A stretch of DNA of 64,000 nt, taken from positions 29,997 to 93,996 of the forward strand of contig RDOA01000001.1 of the NCBI GenBank assembly GCA_011364925.1, given 5' to 3'. The stretch's first letter is position 1. Every line of letters begins with the position of its first letter. The translations under genes and the position numbers were made by a program. This document shows, piece after piece, positions 57,417 through 64,000 of the stretch. The notes beneath the pieces are model-generated. The model was not told the DNA's origin. It made no database searches and saw nothing but the letters and a program-made list of their open reading frames with translations. Source of the stretch: Promethearchaeota archaeon (GTDB lineage Archaea; Asgardarchaeota; Lokiarchaeia; Sigyniarchaeales; SOKP01).

Positions 57417-58589
57417 GTGGAAGTAAAAAAGATTGTAATGCTTGGATTTGGGGATATGGGAAAGGGCATTGCCCAAGTATGTTTAATGGCAGGCTATAAC
57501 GTTACCGCGGTGGATGTGATTGATAAGATCATCCAACAGGGGTTAGAGTACAATAAGACTGGTTTTGAGAAGTTAGAAGAGAAAGGTAAATTACCTAAAG
57601 GTGTAACAGCAGCAACGATGATGGAAAGATTACAAGTGAATAAAAACTTAAGCGATGCGGTAAAAGACGCTGATCTTCTTATAGAAGCGGTATCAGAGAA
57701 ACCCGATCTCAAACAGCAATTATGTAGAGAGGTAATCGATAATTCACCCGAGCATTGTATATTTGCTTCGAATACATCTTCTATTAGCATAACAGAAATT
57801 GCTCAAGGTTGCGATAAACCGGAAAATGTTGTTGGAATGCATTTCTTTAATCCTGCTCCTTTGATGCGCTTGACAGAAGTGATAAAAGGAGATAAAACTT
57901 CAGAAGATACGATGGAAACTGTTGTGAAAGTCGCTAAGACCTTGCCTTGTCTTAGAGGAGAGAGATTCGTTGCGCAAGTTTTAAAAGATCGCCCTGGATT
58001 TATTGTAAATAGGGTTTTAGCACCCAATGCTATTTACACTAATTACATTGTGGATTTAGCACATGAGAAGGGAATACCGTGGGAACAGGTTGATGCTGAT
58101 TTATCTAATCCGAATGCTCCAATGTCATCGTTAACCTTAGCCGATTTTACTGGTAGAGATATAGCATATAACGCTGGTTTATATTATGCAGAGAAAATAT
58201 CAGCCGATTTCAAGCCTGGGAAAGTATTAACAATGCAATATAACGCTGGTACTTTAGGTAAAAAAACAGGAAAAGGATACTATGATTGGTCCAAAGGGAG
58301 ACCGCAGCCTGATTTATCTAAAAAAGCCGGATTAGTCGATCGTCGAGTTTTTGCGGCCATTTCTGCTAACGAAGGTTGTAGGATTTTAGAGGAAGGTGTC
58401 GTAAAGAGTTGGAAGGTTATAGATGAAGCGATTTTAGCGGGCATGAACTTTCCAGGCCCAATGCAGTATGCTACAACTAACTATAAAGAACTTAGCGATC
58501 TATTAGAAGAATACTCAGCGAAATTAGGAAAAAATTATTTAAAACCATGTGATTTACTCAAAACTGGAAAATTCGTAGAGATGCAATAA
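57417..58589 (+). CDS. 3-hydroxyacyl-CoA dehydrogenase
   Basis: The 390-residue protein has the NAD-binding GFGDMG motif (Gly10, Gly12, Gly15) and the catalytic-dyad region GMHFFNPAPLMRLTEVI, then RPGFIVNRVLAPNAIY, all standard for 3-hydroxyacyl-CoA dehydrogenases, which oxidise 3-hydroxyacyl-CoA to 3-ketoacyl-CoA. A second C-terminal 3HCDH-like segment (about 300-390) explains the length. Start is GTG 57417 with GAGTGATA just upstream. It is convergent with enoyl-CoA hydratase 1. With thiolase, hydratase and dehydrogenase here, most of a beta-oxidation cycle is present; no acyl-CoA dehydrogenase is in the window. Confidence 0.93.
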   Translation: MEVKKIVMLGFGDMGKGIAQVCLMAGYNVTAVDVIDKIIQQGLEYNKTGFEKLEEKGKLPKGVTAATMMERLQVNKNLSDAVKDADLLIEAVSEKPDLKQQLCREVIDNSPEHCIFASNTSSISITEIAQGCDKPENVVGMHFFNPAPLMRLTEVIKGDKTSEDTMETVVKVAKTLPCLRGERFVAQVLKDRPGFIVNRVLAPNAIYTNYIVDLAHEKGIPWEQVDADLSNPNAPMSSLTLADFTGRDIAYNAGLYYAEKISADFKPGKVLTMQYNAGTLGKKTGKGYYDWSKGRPQPDLSKKAGLVDRRVFAAISANEGCRILEEGVVKSWKVIDEAILAGMNFPGPMQYATTNYKELSDLLEEYSAKLGKNYLKPCDLLKTGKFVEMQ

Positions 58590-58641
58590 AAATTAAAAAA
58601 AAATCAAAAAAATTTATTTTTAGTATTTTCTTCTTGGTTTT

Positions 58642-59466
58642 TTATTCACCAGTGAACTTGGGTTCTCGTTTCTGTAGAAATGCGGTAACGCCCTCAATTA
58701 CATCTTTAGATTGGGAATTAATACCATACCCTAAATACTCAAATTGAAGCCCTATATTCAAAGGTGTTTGAGATCCGTAATCAATAGCCTTTTTTATAAC
58801 AAAAAGACTCTTTGTTGGTGCATTCCCTAACCAAGAAGCTTTTTGGTAGATAAATTCTTCAAACTTATCGTCGTCTACAAGGAAAGAGATTACTCCCCAG
58901 TTATACATTTCCTCAGCTGAATAATGTTCGCCAAAAAAAATAACAGTTTTCGTTCTTATTTTTCCAAGATTTCTAATTAGCCTCTGCGTCCCTCCATTGA
59001 ATGGAGCGATTCCTCTCTTTATTTCAGGGAAGCCGAATGTAGATCGCTTCGACGCAATAATAATATCGCAGACTAACGCGAGTTCAAATCCTCCTCCTAA
59101 AGCGTATCCATCTACAGCTGCTATTAACGGTTTGGGAAATCTCTCGATGATGTCATAATATTTTTGTCGTACATACATTGCATTACTTTGGTCCATCAAG
59201 TTTTTAGGATCTAACTCTTGGTCACCACGGCTGGACAAATCTGCACCTGCAGAAAATGCGGGCTTTTTTGTATAATCTTTAGTCCCTCTTAGCACTACGC
59301 ACCTCACAGACTTCTTGAAAGCCATACTTTCTAGCGCATCAGCGATCTCTTTTAAAGTGATATTGTGTAAAGCGTTTAGTTTATCCGGTCTATTTATTGA
59401 GACGACTGCATAATTATTATCACTATCTAATTCGACTTTTATATGTTCAAATTGCTTTTCAGACAT
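58642..59466 (-). CDS. Enoyl-CoA hydratase/isomerase family protein, copy 1
   Basis: About 274 residues of the crotonase superfamily: SINRPDKLNALHN, the CoA-binding/oxyanion segment FSAGADLSSRG, ALGGGFELALVCDIIIAS and FGFPEIKRGIAPFNGGTQRL, where a Glu lies at a usual catalytic position. ATG 59466 is preferred because GTGAGG lies just upstream; a GTG at 59478 would add four residues. Likely role: hydration of enoyl-CoA or a related CoA reaction. Convergent with the dehydrogenase, whose stop is 53 bases away. Confidence 0.92.
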   Translation of the reverse strand: MSEKQFEHIKVELDSDNNYAVVSINRPDKLNALHNITLKEIADALESMAFKKSVRCVVLRGTKDYTKKPAFSAGADLSSRGDQELDPKNLMDQSNAMYVRQKYYDIIERFPKPLIAAVDGYALGGGFELALVCDIIIASKRSTFGFPEIKRGIAPFNGGTQRLIRNLGKIRTKTVIFFGEHYSAEEMYNWGVISFLVDDDKFEEFIYQKASWLGNAPTKSLFVIKKAIDYGSQTPLNIGLQFEYLGYGINSQSKDVIEGVTAFLQKREPKFTGE

Positions 59467-60017
59467 AATATTCCTCACTTTATTATAGTAATAATCTTTT
59501 TAGTAATATATTAAATTAATAACATACAAAAATATTTTTTAATAAATATACAATATCTATTCGCACAAAGAACATCGAAAATTTATTGGGAAGAGAAGAA
59601 ACCAAGAAATTAAATTTGTTTTTAAAAAATATTGCAATGATAGTATTTTAGACTTTTTAAATAAGAGAAATTGAAGCTTTGAACCTAAATTTTCATCAAA
59701 TTTCTTTTAAAATGACCTTTAATTTAACAATTCGAAAAAAAATCAAGGCGAAAACCACACAAATCTACAGTGTCTATTAATTTAATATAACGCTTAAAAG
59801 TATCGATCTATCGTAAGTTCAATTATATTTAATTAAACACTCTAGTAAATTCTCAATTAAGAGATGTAGAATTCATTTTCTAATTTCTTATACATTCTTT
59901 CGTAGAACTATTTCACATTTGTCAAAATCTTTAAATAAAATAAAGATAAATTAGTATTTGAGATATTAATACTATTTAGATTCCTTAAAGAGATTATTTT
60001 ATTAAAAAAATTTTGTA
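59467..60017. other. Long AT-rich intergenic region between enoyl-CoA hydratase 1 and TetR2
   Basis: About 540 bases without a convincing gene or RNA. It holds the divergent promoters of both genes. Features seen are a TATA-like CTTTAAATAAAATAAAG near 59930, the dyad at 59953-59973, and a CAGTGTCTATTAATTTAA segment near 59770 that resembles part of the operator-like motif at 57354. Length and position make it a candidate control region. Confidence 0.5.
59953..59973. promoter_or_regulatory. Dyad AGTATT-N9-AATACT before TetR2
   Basis: Perfect 6-base arms, about 45 bases before the TetR2 ATG and directly downstream of a TATA-like sequence. It is a possible autoregulatory site for the TetR2 protein. 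The arms resemble the AGTATG half-site seen before substrate-binding protein 2. Confidence 0.4.
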
Positions 60018-60761
60018 ATGGTGAAAATAATGAGTAATAAAAATAAAACTAAAGTTAAACAGACAAGAAGTAGATCCCCCGAAAAGAAAGCTCAACAATT
60101 TGAACGGATAATCGATGCAGGAAAGCAACTTTTTCAGCAAAAAGGACGAGAAGGGTTTAGTTTAAGAGGTTTAGCAAAAATACTCAATATGAATCAAAAT
60201 AATGTTTACAATTATGTTGAAAGTAAACGAGAACTTTGGCTTTGTATTCGAAAAAAGTTTTACGAGCAATACAGGAATGAAAATAGAGTTATAATTAAAG
60301 ATCATCATGGATCTACCGTTGATTTATTAGTAGATTTATTTGATCACTTCTTTAAGTTTGCTGAAGAAGATTACGGAGCATTTGCGATGATGCATATTAT
60401 TCCATCACCTCCTTCAGATAAGGTAGGACCTTTTGAGAAGCAATACAAGCCATTCCATTTTCTTGATGGAACAACTAGAGTTATACAAAAAGCCATAGAC
60501 GAGGGTGAGATTAAAGAAAATAACGCAGCCTTACTCTCATTCTTCATATTCAGTTTAGTTTTAGGATCGACCATTGTAGAAAACGTAATGAGATCTATTG
60601 AGGAAAATAATGATAATATAGGCACAGAAGCAGAGGAAAAAATTCAATTTGGTACTCAACAGTTTACTAGCAAGGAATTTCGTAGATACGTACTACGTAA
60701 AATTCAATTAGGGTTAACAGATCCCAATCTTATCGTAGATGAATTAGATTACAAAAAATAA
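60018..60761 (+). CDS. TetR-family transcriptional regulator, copy 2
   Basis: A 247-residue TetR protein, paralogous to the one at 42926. The helix-turn-helix region is FSLRGLAKILNMNQNNVYNYVESKREL, and the C-terminal domain shares PPSDKVGPFEK, LDGTTR and NAALLSFF with the paralogue. Both proteins begin MVK, so ATG 60018 is kept, although ATG 60030 has GGTGA at ideal spacing. It precedes enoyl-CoA hydratase 2 by 59 bases on the same strand. Close similarity of the DNA-recognition helices suggests overlapping operators with the first copy. Confidence 0.92.
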   Translation: MVKIMSNKNKTKVKQTRSRSPEKKAQQFERIIDAGKQLFQQKGREGFSLRGLAKILNMNQNNVYNYVESKRELWLCIRKKFYEQYRNENRVIIKDHHGSTVDLLVDLFDHFFKFAEEDYGAFAMMHIIPSPPSDKVGPFEKQYKPFHFLDGTTRVIQKAIDEGEIKENNAALLSFFIFSLVLGSTIVENVMRSIEENNDNIGTEAEEKIQFGTQQFTSKEFRRYVLRKIQLGLTDPNLIVDELDYKK

Positions 60762-60819
60762 CTAAATAAAATTCAACATATTTTCTAAATTAATAAAAAA
60801 ATATAGGTGAAGTAGAAAA

Positions 60820-61572
60820 TTGGCAGAAAAGGAATTTGAGACTGTTTTATACGAAAGAAAGAAAAATGTAGGTTATATTACACTTAATCGCCCAGAAAAG
60901 CATAACGCTTTGAGTTATCAATTACTGGACGATATAGATGCTGTCTTTGATTATGCTGAGGCAGATACCCATGCAAAAGTAATAGTTTTAAAAGGAGCCG
61001 GTAAAAGTTTTTGTTCTGGCTTTGATCTCAAGCAATCTTATTATATAACACCTCCGGAAGGGGGATGGGAATATCAAAATTCCTATGATATTTTGAACAA
61101 GAAAATATACGCGAAATATCCAAGAATTTGGAATTTTCCTAGACCAACTATTGCTCAAGTTCATGGATATTGTACTGACGCAGGCTGCTATTTGCAATTA
61201 TTGTGTGACATTACGGTAGCTGCTGACGATGCCGTTTTAGGCCATCCTGCTCAACTATGGGGTGGATCACAGAGCTTACCATTATGGCAACTCTATTTAG
61301 GAGTTAAAAAAGCACGATATCTTCTTATGAGTGGAAGGAGAATTTCTGGAAAGGAAGCGGCAGAAATGGGACTTGTGAGTATTAGCGTGCCTCGAGAAAA
61401 TCTTGAAGCCGAAGTTGAGAAGTTAGCCGCGGAGATCGCTCAAGTACCCGCCGTAGGAGCTTTACACAATAAGATCGCTCTTAACACTGATCTTAAGATG
61501 AAAGGGATTGACGCTTTATTCGATTATTACGGTCAAATGAATCGATACTGGAGATTATTTCAGAAAAGGTAA
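60820..61572 (+). CDS. Enoyl-CoA hydratase/isomerase family protein, copy 2
   Basis: A 250-residue crotonase-family protein: YITLNRPEKHNALSYQLL, GAGKSFCSGFDLKQSY as the oxyanion-hole segment, and AQVHGYCTDAGCYLQLLCDITVAADDAVLGHP. It differs from copy 1 in the central CoA region (GYCTDAGC in place of GYALGGGF), so a different reaction is possible. Start TTG 60820 follows AGGTGA at good spacing. It follows TetR2 and may be its target. No usual catalytic Glu pair is obvious at the typical positions, which leaves hydratase activity uncertain. Confidence 0.9.
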   Translation: MAEKEFETVLYERKKNVGYITLNRPEKHNALSYQLLDDIDAVFDYAEADTHAKVIVLKGAGKSFCSGFDLKQSYYITPPEGGWEYQNSYDILNKKIYAKYPRIWNFPRPTIAQVHGYCTDAGCYLQLLCDITVAADDAVLGHPAQLWGGSQSLPLWQLYLGVKKARYLLMSGRRISGKEAAEMGLVSISVPRENLEAEVEKLAAEIAQVPAVGALHNKIALNTDLKMKGIDALFDYYGQMNRYWRLFQKR

Positions 61573-61598
61573 TAGTGGTCTCAAAAAAATAAAGAGAT

Positions 61599-62102
61599 TT
61601 AAAGTAAGGGAGACTCCTCTCTTGATGCTCGATTTCTAAAACCGATTGCAAACAAAACTCCAATTATTATCCCCATCATTGCGTACATTATTCCCGAGGA
61701 GATTAGAAAAACTAATAGGGTACTAATAAAATCAAATCCTCTCGGTAATAGATAAAAAATCCAGAAAAGGAGTGCGTTGAGTATTAAGGCAAAGATGGAG
61801 CCGGTAAATCCAACTATTACACCTAATTTAATATATTTTTGCGTTTCTTTCCTAGTTTTGAAGGTAAAATACTCTCCAATACAGGTTCCTGCTAACAAAT
61901 GGATATCTCCCCAAAAAAAGAAACCTGTAGGAAAAATAACAAACAAGACGCTAGTTATTAAAGTAATAATTAGAATTCCAAAAAAGGTATTTTTTTCCCC
62001 ACCTACTAATCCAATGACCACTCCTACTAATACAATGACCACACATACCAATCCAATGACCACACCTACTAATCCAAAGATAGTGTAAAACTCAGAAACC
62101 AT
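61599..62102 (-). CDS. Small polytopic membrane protein with heptad-repeat hydrophobic N-terminus
   Basis: A 167-residue membrane protein with about five hydrophobic helices. Residues 10-32 are built from a repeated VGVVIGL-type heptad, encoded by a 21-base tandem DNA repeat at 62002-62079. The rest has ordinary helices and a polar C-terminus with NRASREESPLL. I do not recognise a family. It is convergent with enoyl-CoA hydratase 2 (26 bases between stops) and divergent from the molybdopterin enzyme. Coding status is supported by the whole-length hydrophobic pattern and a sound start at ATG 62102. Confidence 0.65.
   Translation of the reverse strand: MVSEFYTIFGLVGVVIGLVCVVIVLVGVVIGLVGGEKNTFFGILIITLITSVLFVIFPTGFFFWGDIHLLAGTCIGEYFTFKTRKETQKYIKLGVIVGFTGSIFALILNALLFWIFYLLPRGFDFISTLLVFLISSGIMYAMMGIIIGVLFAIGFRNRASREESPLL
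62002..62079 (+). repeat. 21-base tandem repeat, about 3.7 copies
   Basis: Units begin at 62002, 62023, 62044 and 62065 (the last partial) and share a CCTACTAATCCAATGACCAC core with a few substitutions. The period is seven codons, so the repeat stays in frame and codes for the hydrophobic N-terminal segment of the membrane protein on the minus strand. Confidence 0.8.
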
Positions 62103-62227
62103 ATATTTCTCAATTCCTTCTTTAATTAATATGATAATAAATTTCCGTTCTAATAAAGAGTTTTTGATTACAGTTAAATTTTAAGAAAAACTAATTTAGC
62201 CAGCTGTTAATAGAGAGAGATGATTTT

Positions 62228-64000
62228 ATGGGAACTCCAGAAAATAATACCGTAAAAAAGGATTATAAAATCGTACGAACTGCTACTGCGTTTGATTGTG
62301 GGGGGAGATGCCCTCTACGATTTCACGTTAAAGAAGGAAAGGTCATTCGTATCGAAGGTGATGATTTTGAAGATAAAGACAATCAGCTTAGATCTTGTTT
62401 AAGATGTCGCGCTTTACGACAATATATATATCACCCGGATCGTTTAAAGTTTCCGCTAAAAAGGGACGGACCAAAAGGTTCGGGAAAATTTAAACGAATT
62501 TCATGGGACGAAGCCTTGTCTGAAATTGCTGGTAAACTTAAAGAAGTGAAGGAAAAATATGGAAACTCAAGCATTTTTCTAGCGATGGGTGGTGGATACC
62601 AAGCCGCGTTACACGACGGGATGTTCGCGATGATAAGATTGTTCACGCATTTTGGAGGATTCTCGACGCATTATGGCAACGTATCTTCTGAGGGTGCTGT
62701 GTACGCAACTCAAACGCAATATACATCTCCATTCGTTGGGCATAGTCGTCCAGATTTAAAAAATTCAAAACTCATCATTATGTGGGGTTGGGATCCTGCG
62801 AGAATGATCTCGGGTTCAGACACGATATATAACTTAATTCAAGCTAAAGAGATGGGCATAAGAATTGTTTGTATTGATCCAAGATATACGGACTCCGCAG
62901 TTGTGCTCGCGGATCAATGGATACCAATAATTCCAGGGACTGATACGGCGATGATGGTTGCTATGGCCTATGTTATGATTAAGGAAAACCTTTACGATCA
63001 AGCGTTTTTAGATAAATACACTATAGGATTTAATAAATTTGCTGAATATGTAATAGGAAAAGAAGATGGGATTCCTAAAACTCCAGAATGGGCAGAGGAA
63101 ATTACCTCAGTTCCTGCAGAAACGATAAGAGATCTTGCTCGAGAATACGCGACCGCCAAACCTGCGGCCCTTATGGATTGTCAAGGTCCCGCTCGAAGTG
63201 CTACTGGAGAATTATACAATCGATGTGCGATGACTTTAACTGCCATGACCGGAAACGTAGGAAGGCATGGTGGAAGCGCTGCTGGAGGATTAATGGGAAT
63301 TCCTTACGGACACATGTTTTTTGCCTCTCGAATTCCGCCTCCCTATCGGAATCCTGTTGAGACTGGTTTGAAGTCAGTTAGAGGTTCTTTGGATCTACAG
63401 CTAAGATTCCAAGCTAGATGTCATATTAACAAAATTTTCGATGCAATTCTAAAAGGAAAAGAGGGAGGATATCCCTTTGACGTTAAATTCGCTTGGTTTG
63501 TAAACAATAACTTCTTGAACCAGCTTGGAAACGCGAATAAAGCAGCTGAAGCGCTTAAAAAGCTGGATTATATGGTTTGTGCGGAATTGTGGCTTACTCC
63601 AACGGCAAGATACGCTGACATTATATTACCTGTTGCGAGCACCGCAGAAAAAACCGATTTTACTAGACCTTGGCCTTCCGGTCCATATTTCCTCGCAATA
63701 AATCAGGTAATAGAACCGTTAGGAGAGTGTAAGTCTGATTTAAGGATTGCTGAAGAATTGGCTGACAAGCTAGGGTTGGAAGAATTCGAAAAATACCAAG
63801 ATGAAGAGAAAGCATTAAAATTTTTAATCAAGTTGCGCGAAGACTCAAGAAAAAATATTAGAAATACGAAGGAATTTTGGGAAAAAGGAATCCATAGACT
63901 TGATATTGGGGAACCTTATGTAGCTTTCAAAGAACAAATTGAAGATATTGAAAACAAGCCTTTCGCTACACCATCTGGTAAAATCGAGATATTTTCTCAA
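62228..64000 (+). CDS. Molybdopterin oxidoreductase, DmsA-like catalytic subunit (partial, 3' end beyond window)
   Basis: The frame starts at ATG 62228 and is open for 591 codons to the right edge. It is DmsA-like along its whole visible length: GGRCPLRFHV, DRLKFPLKRDGPKG, KRISWDEALSEIA, HYGNVSSEGAV (Ser at 153/154 is the likely metal ligand) and IDPRYTDSA. The cluster ligands are unusual: Cys24 and Cys28 are kept, position 20 is Thr where DmsA has Cys, Cys57 is kept, and Cys60 replaces the usual Gly. No twin-arginine signal is seen, so it is probably cytoplasmic. The substrate is unknown; a reductase or a non-redox hydratase-like member is possible. Confidence 0.9.
   Translation, partial: MGTPENNTVKKDYKIVRTATAFDCGGRCPLRFHVKEGKVIRIEGDDFEDKDNQLRSCLRCRALRQYIYHPDRLKFPLKRDGPKGSGKFKRISWDEALSEIAGKLKEVKEKYGNSSIFLAMGGGYQAALHDGMFAMIRLFTHFGGFSTHYGNVSSEGAVYATQTQYTSPFVGHSRPDLKNSKLIIMWGWDPARMISGSDTIYNLIQAKEMGIRIVCIDPRYTDSAVVLADQWIPIIPGTDTAMMVAMAYVMIKENLYDQAFLDKYTIGFNKFAEYVIGKEDGIPKTPEWAEEITSVPAETIRDLAREYATAKPAALMDCQGPARSATGELYNRCAMTLTAMTGNVGRHGGSAAGGLMGIPYGHMFFASRIPPPYRNPVETGLKSVRGSLDLQLRFQARCHINKIFDAILKGKEGGYPFDVKFAWFVNNNFLNQLGNANKAAEALKKLDYMVCAELWLTPTARYADIILPVASTAEKTDFTRPWPSGPYFLAINQVIEPLGECKSDLRIAEELADKLGLEEFEKYQDEEKALKFLIKLREDSRKNIRNTKEFWEKGIHRLDIGEPYVAFKEQIEDIENKPFATPSGKIEIFSQ

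Noticed and set aside
59467-60017. A small gene or RNA in the long intergenic region
   Set aside because: The longest start-to-stop stretches I read are about 20 codons and no tRNA-like or GC-rich structured segment is present.
62002-62079. Tandem repeat as a CRISPR array
   Set aside because: Units are directly adjacent without unique spacers and remain in frame with a coding gene.
61777-62088. A plus-strand open frame over the membrane protein gene
   Set aside because: Its TTPTNPMTT-like repeat is a by-product of the 21-base tandem repeat. The opposite strand gives a coherent membrane protein with a better start.

Overview
The window looks like a piece of an Asgard archaeal chromosome, most likely Lokiarchaeia-like. 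This is inference from content, not from a marker tree. The DNA is very AT-rich and genes are densely packed on both strands. Promoters look archaeal (TATA-like boxes close to the start codon, short leaders, occasional GGTGA ribosome sites with ATG/GTG/TTG starts). There is an Orc1/Cdc6-type initiator with a XerA-like recombinase, and a metabolism built on glycyl radical enzymes, an aldehyde:ferredoxin oxidoreductase and bacterial-style beta-oxidation enzymes. A genuine steroid 5-alpha-reductase homologue and a GIFT/DUF4350-like protein add a eukaryote-flavoured touch. I saw no rRNA, tRNA, CRISPR array or insertion sequence.

Layout. 1-20.8 kb is mostly housekeeping: a methyltransferase cut by the left edge, an HSL-type esterase, a TraB-like protein, a phosphate operon (PiT permease plus DUF47 partner), purA, a GIFT-like protein, a TldD/TldE pair, a large class V aminotransferase, a DUF362 iron-sulfur protein, a zinc ribbon, two steroid-reductase-fold membrane proteins beside an extended SDR, orc1/cdc6, xerA and trxB. 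21-25.7 kb holds a first glycyl radical enzyme (GRE1), a nitronate-monooxygenase-like flavoprotein and an MBL-fold hydrolase.

25.8-64 kb is one large catabolic region. Two copies of a block (thiolase, oligopeptide ABC transporter and a large anchored substrate-binding protein) lie in opposite orientation around a central cassette of GRE2, its radical-SAM activase, an AOR, an Fe-dependent alcohol dehydrogenase and a TetR regulator. To the right follow 3-hydroxyacyl-CoA dehydrogenase, two enoyl-CoA hydratase-family proteins, a second TetR, a hydrophobic membrane protein and a DmsA-like molybdopterin oxidoreductase cut by the right edge.

How the genes may work together (inference). The Opp transporters import a peptide-like or other organic substrate. 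GRE2 makes an aldehyde. AOR oxidises it with ferredoxin while Fe-ADH reduces it to alcohol, a redox-balanced pair. Thiolases, hydratases and the dehydrogenase handle acyl-CoA intermediates. Several promoters in this region share related AT-rich operator-like sequences, which ties the genes into a probable regulon served by the two TetR paralogues.

The most unusual points are: Opp ATPases fused to N-terminal membrane modules, duplicated in one 980-residue protein; a DmsA-like protein with a shifted set of [4Fe-4S] cysteines; an M24-fold protein without metal ligands; and two genes whose conserved N-termini lie upstream of the first usable start codon.
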